Assembly (NCBI RefSeq): GCF_022271435.1
Contig: NZ_JAFIQY010000033.1
Span: 1-64,000, forward strand
DNA: 64,000 nucleotides
Source of the DNA: Streptomyces monomycini
GTDB taxonomy: Bacteria; Actinomycetota; Actinomycetes; Streptomycetales; Streptomycetaceae
Reading direction: 5' to 3'
Shown: piece after piece, positions 16,645 through 24,689 of the stretch
Numbering within the stretch: the first letter of the stretch is position 1
Layout of the letters: every line of letters starts with the position of its first letter
Position numbers and translations under genes: made by a program
Notes under the pieces: generated by a model
Databases searched by the model: none
What the model saw: the letters and a program-made list of their open reading frames with translations, nothing else
Told to the model about the DNA's origin: nothing

Positions 16645-17481
16645 ATGGTGGAGATCAAGAACCCCGAGCAGATCGCGAAGATGCGCGAGGCGGGGCTGGT
16701 GGTCGCCGCCATCCACGCGGCCACCCGTGAGGTGGCGGTGCCCGGCGCCACCACCAAGGACCTGGACGACGCCGCGCGCAAGGTGCTGGCCGAGCACGGC
16801 GCCAAGTCGAACTTCCTCGGGTACGGCGGCTTCCCCGCGACGATCTGCACGTCGGTCAACGACGTCGTCGTCCACGGCATCCCCGACACCGAGACCGTGC
16901 TCGCCGACGGCGACATCATCTCCATCGACTGCGGCGCGATCATCGACGGCTGGCACGGCGACGCGGCCTACACCGCCTTCGTGGGCTCCGGTCACGCTCC
17001 GGAGCTGGTGGAGCTGAGCCGGGTGACCGAGGAGTCCATGTGGGCCGGCATCGCCGCCGTCCGCAAGGGCAACCGCCTGGTCGACATCTCCAAGGCGATC
17101 GAGGGCTACATCCGCCGCCAGCCGCGTCCGGCCAACGGCAAGTACGGCATCGTCGAGGACTACGGCGGCCACGGCATCGGCTCGCAGATGCACATGGACC
17201 CGCACCTGCTGAACTACGTCGACCGCAAGCGCGGCCGCGGTCCGAAGCTGGTCCCGGGCTTCTGCATCGCCATCGAGCCCATGGTCAACCTGGGTACGGC
17301 CAAGACCCACGTGCTGGAAGACGACTGGACGGTCAAGTCGAACGACGGCAGCTGGTCCTCGCACTGGGAGCACTCGGTCGCGCTGACCGAGCAGGGCCCG
17401 CTGGTGCTGACCGCGCCCGACGGCGGCAAGGCGAAACTGGCCGAGCTGGGCATCGAGGCGGCGCCCGACCCGCTGGCCTGA
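16645..17481 (+). CDS. map: type I methionine aminopeptidase
   Basis: 278 aa. Removes N-terminal Met from nascent proteins in the cytoplasm. The five metal ligands are visible: D95 and D106 (SIDCGAIIDGWHGD), H176 (GGHGIG), E211 (IAIEPM) and E242 (HWEHSVAL). The substrate His H77 lies in VVVHGIP. ATG 16645 (MVEIKNPEQI) matches homologues; AGGAAGG lies about 12 bp upstream. It has its own transcription unit after the adk hairpin. Confidence 0.96.
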   Translation: MVEIKNPEQIAKMREAGLVVAAIHAATREVAVPGATTKDLDDAARKVLAEHGAKSNFLGYGGFPATICTSVNDVVVHGIPDTETVLADGDIISIDCGAIIDGWHGDAAYTAFVGSGHAPELVELSRVTEESMWAGIAAVRKGNRLVDISKAIEGYIRRQPRPANGKYGIVEDYGGHGIGSQMHMDPHLLNYVDRKRGRGPKLVPGFCIAIEPMVNLGTAKTHVLEDDWTVKSNDGSWSSHWEHSVALTEQGPLVLTAPDGGKAKLAELGIEAAPDPLA

Positions 17482-17554
17482 GGCCCGCACCCGGCCGGCG
17501 GTACGGGCCGGACCCGAGGCGTAACGATCACTGTCCGTGGGCAATAATCGTGGA

Positions 17555-17584
17555 TTCGTCTTTTCGGGAACGCTGACGTAGACT
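17555..17584 (+). promoter_or_regulatory. candidate infA promoter
   Basis: TTCGTC (17555-17560), an 18-bp spacer and TAGACT (17579-17584) form a plausible HrdB-type promoter. It lies 92 bp upstream of infA in the 194-bp map/infA gap. Confidence 0.5.
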
Positions 17585-17675
17585 GACGCGTCGGCTGTCG
17601 TGCATCCGTGTGCCTGTTTGCCGGGTACGCGTCCCGCACGTAGTCGATCAAGGTAGCCGATTCGAAGGGCGAAGC

Positions 17676-17897
17676 GTGGCCAAGAAGCAAGGTGCCATCG
17701 AAATCGAGGGCACCGTGATCGAGTCCCTCCCGAACGCGATGTTCAAGGTGGAGCTTCAGAACGGTCACAAGGTCCTCGCGCACATCAGCGGCAAGATGCG
17801 GATGCACTACATCCGCATCCTTCCGGATGACCGGGTCGTCGTGGAGCTGTCTCCCTACGACCTGACGCGTGGCCGGATCGTCTACCGCTACAAGTAG
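17676..17897 (+). CDS. infA: translation initiation factor IF-1
   Basis: 73 aa S1/OB-fold protein that binds the 30S A-site during initiation. MAKKQGAIEIEGTVIESLPNA and HISGKMRMHYIRILPGD-like sequence (here ILPDD) cover the full length. GTG 17676 follows GAAGGGCGAAGC. It opens the infA-rpmJ-rpsM-rpsK-rpoA group. Confidence 0.97.
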   Translation: MAKKQGAIEIEGTVIESLPNAMFKVELQNGHKVLAHISGKMRMHYIRILPDDRVVVELSPYDLTRGRIVYRYK

Positions 17898-17955
17898 ATC
17901 TTGTCGACGCCCCCTTCTGCGGGGTGGCGGCACTGACCCGGAGAACCTCACACCC

Positions 17956-18069
17956 ATGAAGGTCAAGCCGAGCGTCAAGAAGATCTGCGACAAGTGCAAG
18001 GTGATCCGCCGCCACGGCCGGGTCATGGTGATCTGCGACAACCTGCGCCACAAGCAGCGCCAGGGCTGA
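17956..18069 (+). CDS. rpmJ: 50S ribosomal protein L36 (zinc form)
   Basis: 37 aa. A zinc ribbon of C11, C14, C27 and H32 is complete (KICDKCKVIRR...VICDNLRH). ATG 17956 has GGAGAACC upstream. Confidence 0.96.
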   Translation: MKVKPSVKKICDKCKVIRRHGRVMVICDNLRHKQRQG

Positions 18070-18190
18070 CGCACGCCGACCTCTCTGCATTTCGCAGTAT
18101 CTTCGCGCGACGCATACGCACAGTAATACGTACATACGCAGACACCCGACCTCTCGTGCCCGCCCCCAGGGCGCACGCAGGGGACGACAC

Positions 18191-18210
18191 CCCCGGCTCG
18201 GAGGCCGGGG
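18191..18210 (+). terminator. hairpin between rpmJ and rpsM
   Basis: CCCCGGC (18191-18197) and GCCGGGG (18204-18210) pair with a 6-base loop in the 216-bp rpmJ/rpsM gap. The same gap has an AT-richer stretch (ATACGCACAGTAATACGTACATACG) at 18113-18137 that may hold a promoter. Confidence 0.45.
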
Positions 18211-18285
18211 ACCCGGCTCGTAATGCTCCAGAGTCTTACGGGAACGGTGCTGCGGAAGACCTCCGAATACCTCAGGAGCCAATCC

Positions 18286-18666
18286 ATGGCACGCCTCGCA
18301 GGCGTTGATCTCCCGCGCGACAAGCGCGTCGAGGTCGCCCTCACCTACGTCTTCGGCATCGGGCGCACCCTGTCGCAGCAGACCCTCGCCGCCACCGGCG
18401 TGAACCCGGACACCCGCGTTCGCGACCTGGCCGAGGAAGACCTGGTCAAGATCCGCGAGTACGTGGACAACAACCTCAAGACCGAGGGTGACCTCCGTCG
18501 CGAGATCCAGGCCGACATCCGCCGCAAGGTCGAGATCGGCTGCTACCAGGGTCTGCGTCACCGCCGCGGCCTGCCGGTGCACGGTCAGCGCACCAGCACG
18601 AACGCCCGTACCCGCAAGGGCCCGCGTCGCGCGATCGCCGGCAAGAAGAAGCCGGGCAAGAAGTAG
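18286..18666 (+). CDS. rpsM: 30S ribosomal protein S13
   Basis: 126 aa. S13 contacts the P-site tRNA and forms intersubunit bridges. MARLAGVDLPRDKRVEVALTY and the GLRHRRGLPVHGQRTSTNARTRKG-type tail are conserved. ATG 18286 has CAGGAGCC upstream. Confidence 0.98.
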   Translation: MARLAGVDLPRDKRVEVALTYVFGIGRTLSQQTLAATGVNPDTRVRDLAEEDLVKIREYVDNNLKTEGDLRREIQADIRRKVEIGCYQGLRHRRGLPVHGQRTSTNARTRKGPRRAIAGKKKPGKK

Positions 18667-18730
18667 TCCTCAGCGGACGCTCATCAGCGGTCTTCGCTGT
18701 AGGACCGACCACCTCCACCGGGAGTAATAC

Positions 18731-19135
18731 ATGCCTCCGAAGGGCCGTACGGCCGGCGCCAAGAAGGTGCGCCGCAAGGAGAAGAAGAACGTCGCCCACG
18801 GGCACGCTCACATCAAGAGCACGTTCAACAACACCATCGTCTCGATCACCGACCCCACGGGCAACGTGATCTCCTGGGCCTCGGCGGGCCACGTGGGCTT
18901 CAAGGGCTCGCGCAAGTCCACGCCGTTCGCCGCGCAGATGGCTGCCGAGTCGGCCGCCCGCCGCGCGCAGGAGCACGGCATGCGCAAGGTCGACGTCTTC
19001 GTCAAGGGTCCCGGCTCCGGCCGTGAGACCGCGATCCGCTCGCTCCAGGCCACCGGCCTGGAGGTCGGCTCGATCCAGGACGTCACCCCCACGCCGCACA
19101 ACGGCTGCCGTCCCCCCAAGCGTCGTCGCGTCTGA
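18731..19135 (+). CDS. rpsK: 30S ribosomal protein S11
   Basis: 134 aa. S11 forms the platform of the 30S subunit at the mRNA exit. HIKSTFNNTIVSITDPTGN and VTPTPHNGCRPPKRRRV are signatures, and the whole family length is present. Confidence 0.98.
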   Translation: MPPKGRTAGAKKVRRKEKKNVAHGHAHIKSTFNNTIVSITDPTGNVISWASAGHVGFKGSRKSTPFAAQMAAESAARRAQEHGMRKVDVFVKGPGSGRETAIRSLQATGLEVGSIQDVTPTPHNGCRPPKRRRV

Positions 19136-19332
19136 CGTCGCGCGGCCTGTAAGGGCCGCAGCCTGTCGGTCCGCGCTCCGGCGCGGCCCGGCACCGGGCA
19201 CTTTTCGGGCGGTACGCCGCGACTCCTGGGAGCCGCGCCGTGCCGCCCGTACCCTTGTAGACACCGCCGGGCCACCGTCCGGCGCAGCTGGCATCAAATA
19301 GCGGGTGCCATGACTGGAAGGCGAAACACCTC

Positions 19333-20355
19333 ATGCTGATCGCTCAGCGTCCCTCGCTGACCGAAGAGGTCGTCGACGAATACCGCTCGCGGTTCGTGAT
19401 CGAGCCGCTGGAGCCGGGCTTCGGCTACACCCTCGGCAACTCCCTGCGTCGTACGCTCCTCTCCTCGATCCCGGGTGCGGCGGTCACGTCCATCCGCATC
19501 GACGGTGTCCTGCACGAGTTCACCACCGTGCCGGGCGTCAAGGAGGACGTCACCGACCTCATCCTGAACATCAAGCAGCTGGTCGTCTCCTCGGAGCACG
19601 ACGAGCCCGTCGTGATGTACCTGCGCAAGCAGGGCCCCGGCCTGGTCACCGCCGCGGACATCGCCCCGCCGGCCGGTGTCGAGGTGCACAACCCCGACCT
19701 GGTCCTCGCCACCCTCAACGGCAAGGGCAAGCTGGAGATGGAGCTGACCGTCGAGCGCGGTCGCGGCTACGTCTCCGCCGTGCAGAACAAGCAGGTCGGC
19801 CAGGAGATCGGCCGTATCCCGGTCGACTCCATCTACAGCCCCGTGCTGAAGGTCACCTACAAGGTCGAGGCGACCCGTGTCGAGCAGCGCACCGACTTCG
19901 ACAAGCTGATCGTCGACGTCGAGACCAAGCAGGCCATGCGTCCGCGTGACGCCATGGCGTCGGCCGGCAAGACCCTGGTCGAGCTGTTCGGTCTGGCGCG
20001 CGAGCTGAACATCGACGCCGAGGGCATCGACATGGGCCCGTCCCCCACGGACGCCGCCCTGGCCGCCGACCTGGCGCTGCCGATCGAGGAGCTGGAGCTC
20101 ACCGTTCGGTCGTACAACTGCCTCAAGCGCGAGGGCATCCACTCCGTGGGTGAGCTCGTGGCCCGCTCCGAGGCCGACCTGCTCGACATCCGCAACTTCG
20201 GTGCGAAGTCGATCGACGAGGTCAAGGCGAAGCTGGCCGGCATGGGCCTGGCCCTGAAGGACTCGCCCCCCGGGTTCGACCCGACCGCCGCCGCCGACGC
20301 CTTCGGCGCCGACGACGACGCGGACGCCGGGTTCGTGGAGACCGAGCAGTACTGA
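19333..20355 (+). CDS. rpoA: RNA polymerase alpha subunit
   Basis: 340 aa. The N-terminal domain (1 to about 230: EPLEPGFGYTLGNSLRRTLLSS) dimerises and assembles RNA polymerase. The C-terminal domain (about 255-320: LELTVRSYNCLKREGIHSVGEL and NFGAKSIDEVKAKL) binds UP elements and activators. The acidic C-terminal tail (ADDDADAGFVETEQY) is usual in Streptomyces. The 197-bp gap upstream contains a dyad and CTTGTAGACA near 19255, a possible promoter. Confidence 0.98.
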   Translation: MLIAQRPSLTEEVVDEYRSRFVIEPLEPGFGYTLGNSLRRTLLSSIPGAAVTSIRIDGVLHEFTTVPGVKEDVTDLILNIKQLVVSSEHDEPVVMYLRKQGPGLVTAADIAPPAGVEVHNPDLVLATLNGKGKLEMELTVERGRGYVSAVQNKQVGQEIGRIPVDSIYSPVLKVTYKVEATRVEQRTDFDKLIVDVETKQAMRPRDAMASAGKTLVELFGLARELNIDAEGIDMGPSPTDAALAADLALPIEELELTVRSYNCLKREGIHSVGELVARSEADLLDIRNFGAKSIDEVKAKLAGMGLALKDSPPGFDPTAAADAFGADDDADAGFVETEQY

Positions 20356-20364
20356 GCCCGCCTG

Positions 20365-20396
20365 CGGCGGGCCGGCTGAAGTCGGCTGGCCCGCCG
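20365..20396 (+). terminator. GC hairpin after rpoA
   Basis: CGGCGGGCC (20365-20373) and GGCCCGCCG (20388-20396) form a perfect 9-bp stem starting 10 bp past the rpoA stop. An alternative stem GCCCGCC/GGCGGGC overlaps it at 20356-20372. Terminator or attenuator before rplQ. Confidence 0.65.
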
Positions 20397-20430
20397 TGTT
20401 CGGGTGCAGGCTTGATCGGCCCTGAGGCCT

Positions 20431-20468
20431 CGTCCTCAAGCGCCGGACGGGCTTGATTTCGGCCGGGC
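20431..20468. repeat. Streptomyces REP-like intergenic repeat
   Basis: The block CTCAAGCGCCGGACGGGCTTGA with its surroundings resembles a short interspersed element I recall from many Streptomyces intergenic regions. Only one copy is visible here, so the assignment rests on recognition. Confidence 0.4.
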
Positions 20469-20490
20469 TGGATGAATGAGCCTCGCCGAG

Positions 20491-20525
20491 ACTGGAAGCG
20501 TCGGGGTAGCCCGGCCGCTTCCAGT
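20491..20525 (+). promoter_or_regulatory. perfect 10-bp stem-loop upstream of rplQ
   Basis: ACTGGAAGCG (20491-20500) pairs perfectly with CGCTTCCAGT (20516-20525) around a 15-base loop, about 90 bp upstream of rplQ. It could be an attenuator or a protein-binding RNA structure. Confidence 0.55.
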
Positions 20526-20539
20526 GCGAACGATCTTCT

Positions 20540-20557
20540 ACGTGGCGGCCGCCACGT
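20540..20557. promoter_or_regulatory. 18-bp perfect palindrome upstream of rplQ
   Basis: ACGTGGCGGCCGCCACGT is self-complementary over 18 bp and lies 54 bp before the rplQ start. It may be a DNA operator, or a hairpin if transcribed. Confidence 0.5.
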
Positions 20558-20611
20558 GGGAACTGACACCGGTACCTGATACGGCCGGTGCAGCAATGAA
20601 GGAGAAATACC

Positions 20612-21106
20612 ATGCCGAAGCCCGCCAAGGGTGCCCGTCTGGGCGGCAGCGCAGCGCACGAGCGTCTCATGCTGCGCAACCTGGCCACCGCGCTGTTCGA
20701 GCACGGCCGCATCACGACGACCGAGGCCAAGGCCCGTCGTCTGCGTCCGTACGCCGAGCGTCTGGTGACCAAGGCGAAGAAGGGTGACCTTCACAACCGT
20801 CGCCAGGTCATGCAGCTGATCTCGGACAAGAGCGTCGTGCACACGCTCTTCACGGAGATCGCCCCGCGCTTCGAGGAGCGCCCGGGTGGCTACACCCGCA
20901 TCACCAAGATCGGCAACCGTCGTGGCGACAACGCCCCGATGGCCGTCATCGAGCTGGTCGAGGGCGAGATCGCCAAGAAGGCCACCGTTGCCGAGGCCGA
21001 GGCCGCTGCCAAGCGCGCGGTGAAGGAGTCCGACGAGGCCGCCAAGGCCGAGGACACCAAGGGCGAGGCCGCCGAGGCCCCGGCCGAGGAGTCGAAGGAC
21101 GCCTGA
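20612..21106 (+). CDS. rplQ: 50S ribosomal protein L17
   Basis: 164 aa. L17 lies by the exit tunnel. The conserved core (residues 1 to about 118: RLGGSAAHERLMLRNLATALFEHGRI, APRFEERPGGYTRI) is followed by a Glu/Ala/Lys-rich C-terminal extension, common in actinomycetes. ATG 20612 has AAGGAGAAATACC upstream. Unlike in many bacteria it is separated from rpoA by 256 bp of structured DNA. Confidence 0.98.
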   Translation: MPKPAKGARLGGSAAHERLMLRNLATALFEHGRITTTEAKARRLRPYAERLVTKAKKGDLHNRRQVMQLISDKSVVHTLFTEIAPRFEERPGGYTRITKIGNRRGDNAPMAVIELVEGEIAKKATVAEAEAAAKRAVKESDEAAKAEDTKGEAAEAPAEESKDA

Positions 21107-21121
21107 GCCTGACACAGGCCG

Positions 21122-21190
21122 TAGGCCCTGTCGTCAAACTCCCGCCTCCCGCCCTTCGGGCGGACAACGGGAATGTGACGACAGGACCTA
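21122..21190. repeat. 69-bp inverted-repeat element, MITE-like
   Basis: The ends TAGG-c-CCTGTCGTCA-nnnn-CCCG (21122-21144) and CGGG-nnnn-TGACGACAGG-a-CCTA (21168-21190) are inverted complements with two interruptions. A small GCCCTTCGGGC hairpin lies in the middle. The CCTGTCGTCA end resembles terminal repeats I recall from Streptomyces insertion sequences. It has no coding capacity. Confidence 0.55.
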
Positions 21191-21192
21191 GG

Positions 21193-21225
21193 ACGGGCCC
21201 GCTCCCCTCAGGGGGGCGGGCCCGT
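21193..21225 (+). terminator. strong hairpin between rplQ and truA
   Basis: ACGGGCCCGC (21193-21202) and GCGGGCCCGT (21216-21225) form a 10-bp GC stem, with CCCCTCAGGGG extending pairing inside the loop. It follows the inverted-repeat element directly and lies 21 bp before truA. Confidence 0.7.
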
Positions 21226-21246
21226 TCCGCTTGAGAGGATGCACGC

Positions 21247-22098
21247 GTGAGCGATGAAGTGGAGCCCGGGTTCGTACGGGTGCGGCTGGACCTTTCCTAC
21301 GACGGGAAGGACTTCTCGGGCTGGGCGAAGCAGCGCGCGCGGCGCACGGTCCAGGAGGAGCTGGAGACCGCGCTGCGGACGGTGACGCGGTCGGCGGAGA
21401 CGTACGAGCTGACGGTGGCGGGGCGGACGGACGCCGGGGTGCACGCGCGCGGGCAGGTGGCGCACGTGGACCTGCCGGCGGAGCTGTGGGCCGAGCACGC
21501 GGACAAGCTGCTGCGGCGGCTGGCCGGGCGGCTGCCGAAGGACGTACGGGTGTGGCGGGCGGCCGAGGCGCCGTACGGGTTCAACGCGCGGTTCTCGGCG
21601 ATCTGGCGGCGGTACGCGTACCGGGTGACCGACCACCCGGGCGGCGTGGACCCGCTGCTGCGCGGCCATGTGCTGTGGCACGACTGGGACCTGGACGTCG
21701 ACGCGATGAACGCGGCGTCGCAGGCGCTGCTGGGGGAGCACGACTTCGCGGCGTACTGCAAGCGGCGTGAGGGCGCGACGACGATCCGTACGCTCCAGAC
21801 GCTGAGCTGGGTGCGGGACGCGGACGGGATCGTCACGGCGACGGTGAAGGCGGACGCGTTCTGCCACAACATGGTGCGCTCGCTGGTGGGCGCGCTGCTG
21901 TTCGTGGGGGACGGGCACCGGCCGGTGGAGTGGCCGGGCAAGGTGCTGGCGGCCGGGGTGCGGGACTCGGCGGTGCACGTCGTACGGCCGCACGGGCTGA
22001 CGCTGGAAGAGGTCGGCTATCCGGCGGACGACCAGCTCATGGCCCGTAACAAGGAGGCGCGCAACAAGCGGACCCTGCCGGGGGGCGGCTGCTGCTGA
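21247..22098 (+). CDS. truA: tRNA pseudouridine synthase A
   Basis: 283 aa. Converts U38-40 of tRNA anticodon stems to pseudouridine. Catalytic D62 lies in AGRTDAGVHARGQVAHVDL, and RYAYRV and CHNMVRSLVG are further family motifs. GTG 21247 follows GAGAGGATGCAC. The C-terminus ends in GGGCC, a Gly/Cys tail. The usual rplQ-truA order is kept. Confidence 0.95.
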   Translation: MSDEVEPGFVRVRLDLSYDGKDFSGWAKQRARRTVQEELETALRTVTRSAETYELTVAGRTDAGVHARGQVAHVDLPAELWAEHADKLLRRLAGRLPKDVRVWRAAEAPYGFNARFSAIWRRYAYRVTDHPGGVDPLLRGHVLWHDWDLDVDAMNAASQALLGEHDFAAYCKRREGATTIRTLQTLSWVRDADGIVTATVKADAFCHNMVRSLVGALLFVGDGHRPVEWPGKVLAAGVRDSAVHVVRPHGLTLEEVGYPADDQLMARNKEARNKRTLPGGGCC

Positions 22099-22117
22099 GC
22101 CGCCCCCCGGGGGGGCG

Positions 22118-22939
22118 TCAGGACTGGGCGCGGGCGGCCTTGGCCGCCTGGTCCTTGCCCCGCTGCCAGATGCGGTTGAAGGCGTACTGGCCGCCGTCCC
22201 GCCCTATCTGGAGGGCCTGGGCGGACGCCTTGGTGACGGGCGAGCCGTCCAGGTTGCCGGCGATGGTGAAGTAGGCGTAGCGGCCGGTGGCGTTGGCGTA
22301 CGTGGTGCAGGGCGAGCCCTGGCAGAAGGAGCCGACGCCGTCGCCTGCCAGCGGTGCGAGACCGGGCTTGTCGGCGGCCTTGACCTTGAACGCGGCGGCC
22401 TTGGAGTCGAAGACCGCGACGCCGACGGTGACCGCCACGCCGTCCTTGGCGTAGGTGGCGCGCAGCAGCTTCTTGCAGCCGTTGTGCTGGAGCAGCGAGC
22501 CGAGGGCGCCGTAGGTGCCGGCCGTGCAGTCGTCGGTGACGGCGGTGCTGTGCCGGGGGTAGCTGTTCTTGCCGAGCACCATGGCCTTGTCGGGGAAGAG
22601 GCCGGCGGGGGTGAGGGCGGCGGTGTCCTTCTTGGGGTCGGTGATGTAGTCCCGCGGGTTCGGCGGCGGGGGGACCGAGACCTCGGAGAAGGAGGGTTCG
22701 GGGGCGGCGGACTCGGACGGCAGGGTCACGGGGTGCGGCAGGTCGCCGCCCTTGTTGCTGGTGATGACGGCGGTGGCGACGATGCCGGCCACGGCCGCGG
22801 TCGCCAGCGCCCCGCCGCCGATCAGCAGCCATCGCTTGCGGCGGCCGCGCGCCTCGCTCTCGTCGGCGAGCGCGTCCCAGTCAGGAGTCGAAAAGTCCGG
22901 TCCCCCGGGGCCGAACGGCCCGCCATTCCCAAAGCTCAT
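22118..22939 (-). CDS. single-pass exported protein of unknown function
   Basis: 273 aa. A Gly/Pro-rich cytoplasmic N-terminus (1-35) is followed by one transmembrane segment (about 37-59: WLLIGGGALATAAVAGIVATAVI). Then come a Pro-rich linker and an extracytoplasmic domain (about 100-265) with several Cys residues (DDCTAGTYG; NGCKKLL; SFCQGSPCTTYAN) that may form disulfides. ATG 22939 is used because AGGA lies 8 bp upstream; an ATG at 22948 would add three residues. It is convergent with truA and divergent from the ABC-F gene. Similar proteins are frequent in Streptomyces but I know no function. Confidence 0.75.
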   Translation of the reverse strand: MSFGNGGPFGPGGPDFSTPDWDALADESEARGRRKRWLLIGGGALATAAVAGIVATAVITSNKGGDLPHPVTLPSESAAPEPSFSEVSVPPPPNPRDYITDPKKDTAALTPAGLFPDKAMVLGKNSYPRHSTAVTDDCTAGTYGALGSLLQHNGCKKLLRATYAKDGVAVTVGVAVFDSKAAAFKVKAADKPGLAPLAGDGVGSFCQGSPCTTYANATGRYAYFTIAGNLDGSPVTKASAQALQIGRDGGQYAFNRIWQRGKDQAAKAARAQS

Positions 22940-22996
22940 GCCGCGCATCCTAAACCGGTTGGTGGATCGCACGGCGGGCGGAGAGAATCCGGGGCT

Positions 22997-24625
22997 ATGG
23001 GACACGTGGAGGCCGGGCATCTGGAGTACTACCTGCCGGACGGGCGGGTGCTGTTGGGCGACGTGTCCTTCAGGGTCGGCGAGGGGGCCTCGGTCGCCCT
23101 GGTCGGCGCCAACGGGGCGGGCAAGACGACGCTGCTGCGGCTGATCGCGGGGGAGCTGCAGCCGCACGGCGGCGCGGTGACGGTCAGTGGCGGGCTGGGG
23201 GTGATGCCGCAGTTCGTGGGGTCCGTACGGGATGAGCGCACCGTGCGTGACCTGCTGGTTTCGGTGGCGCAGCCGCGGCTCAGGGAGGCTGCCGCGGCCG
23301 TGGACGCCGCCGAGCACGCGGTGATGACCGTCGACGACGAGGCCGCGCAGATGGCGTACGCGCAGGCGCTCAGCGACTGGGCCGAGGCGCGCGGGTACGA
23401 GGCCGAGACGGTGTGGGACATGTGCACCATGGCCGCGCTGGGCGTCCCGTACGAGAAGGCGCAGTGGCGGCAGGTGCGCACGCTCAGTGGCGGCGAGCAG
23501 AAGCGGCTGGTGCTGGAGTCACTGCTGCGTGGCACCGACGAGGTGCTGCTGTTGGACGAGCCGGACAACTATCTGGACGTGCCGGGCAAGCGCTGGCTGG
23601 AGGAGCGGCTGCGCGAGACGAAGAAGACGGTGCTGTTCGTCAGCCACGACCGGGAGCTGCTGGCCCGCTCCGCCGAGAAGATCGTCAGCGTCGAGCCGGG
23701 GCCCGCCGGGTCGGACGTATGGGTGCACGGCGGTGGCTTCGGCACGTACCACGATGCCCGTAAGGAGCGCTTCGCGCGCTTCGAGGAGCTGCGGCGGCGC
23801 TGGGACGAGAAGCACGAGCAGCTGAAGAAGCTGGTGCGCAGTCTGCGGCAGGCGGCGGAGAACAGCCACGAGCTGGCCTCGCGGTACCACGCGGCCCAGA
23901 CCCGGCTGCGCAAGTTCGAGGAGGCCGGGCCGCCCCCGGAGCCGCCGCGCGAGCAGGAGATCACCATGCGGCTGAAGGGTGGCCGTACCGGCGTACGGGC
24001 GGTGACCTGCGAGAACCTTGAGCTGACCGGGCTGATGAAGCCGTTCGACCTGGAGGTCTTCTACGGGGAGCGGGTCGCGGTGCTGGGGTCGAACGGCTCC
24101 GGGAAGTCGCACTTCCTGCGGCTGCTGGCGGGGGACCCCGAGAATCCGGTGGCGCACACGGGGACCTGGAAGCTGGGCGCCCGCGTCGTGCCCGGTCACT
24201 TCGCGCAGACCCACGCCCACCCGGAACTGGAGGGGCGCATCCTTCTGGACATCCTGTGGACGGAACACGCCAAGGACCGTGGCAAGGCGATGAGCGCGCT
24301 GCGCCGGTACGAGCTGGAGCGCCAGGCCGAGCAGCGCTTCGACCGGCTGTCCGGCGGCCAGCAGGCGCGTTTCCAGATCCTGCTGCTGGAGCTGGCGGGG
24401 ACGACCGCCCTGCTGCTGGACGAGCCGACCGACAACCTCGACCTGGAGAGCGCGGAGGCGCTTCAGGAGGGGCTGGAGGCGTATGAGGGGACGGTGCTGG
24501 CGGTGACGCACGACCGCTGGTTCGCGCGGTCCTTCGACCGGTACCTGGTCTTCGGTTCGGACGGGCGGGTGCGGGAGACGACGGAGCCGGTGTGGGACGA
24601 GCGGAGAGTGGAGCGCAAGCGGTAG
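22997..24625 (+). CDS. ABC-F family ATPase
   Basis: 542 aa with two ABC domains and no membrane segments. Domain 1 has Walker A GANGAGKT (38-45), signature LSGGEQKR and Walker B LLLDEPDNYLD. Domain 2 has GSNGSGKS, LSGGQQAR and LLLDEPTDNLD. The linker (about 255-325) is Arg/Lys/Glu-rich and probably coiled, as in ABC-F factors that enter the ribosomal E site. Members include EttA-like translation factors and antibiotic-resistance proteins; which applies here cannot be decided. ATG 22997 (MGHVEAGHLEYYLPDGR) is used; upstream in-frame sequence is antisense to the neighbouring gene. Confidence 0.9.
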   Translation: MGHVEAGHLEYYLPDGRVLLGDVSFRVGEGASVALVGANGAGKTTLLRLIAGELQPHGGAVTVSGGLGVMPQFVGSVRDERTVRDLLVSVAQPRLREAAAAVDAAEHAVMTVDDEAAQMAYAQALSDWAEARGYEAETVWDMCTMAALGVPYEKAQWRQVRTLSGGEQKRLVLESLLRGTDEVLLLDEPDNYLDVPGKRWLEERLRETKKTVLFVSHDRELLARSAEKIVSVEPGPAGSDVWVHGGGFGTYHDARKERFARFEELRRRWDEKHEQLKKLVRSLRQAAENSHELASRYHAAQTRLRKFEEAGPPPEPPREQEITMRLKGGRTGVRAVTCENLELTGLMKPFDLEVFYGERVAVLGSNGSGKSHFLRLLAGDPENPVAHTGTWKLGARVVPGHFAQTHAHPELEGRILLDILWTEHAKDRGKAMSALRRYELERQAEQRFDRLSGGQQARFQILLLELAGTTALLLDEPTDNLDLESAEALQEGLEAYEGTVLAVTHDRWFARSFDRYLVFGSDGRVRETTEPVWDERRVERKR

Positions 24626-24689
24626 CGGGACGTCACCGCTTGGTTCCCGTCCGGTGGTGGGGCCGTGGGGGCGGCTCTTAGATGGACGC

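Noticed and set aside
22484..22996. In-frame upstream extension of the ABC-F gene
   Set aside because: It is antisense to the exported protein gene and does not resemble ABC-F N-termini.
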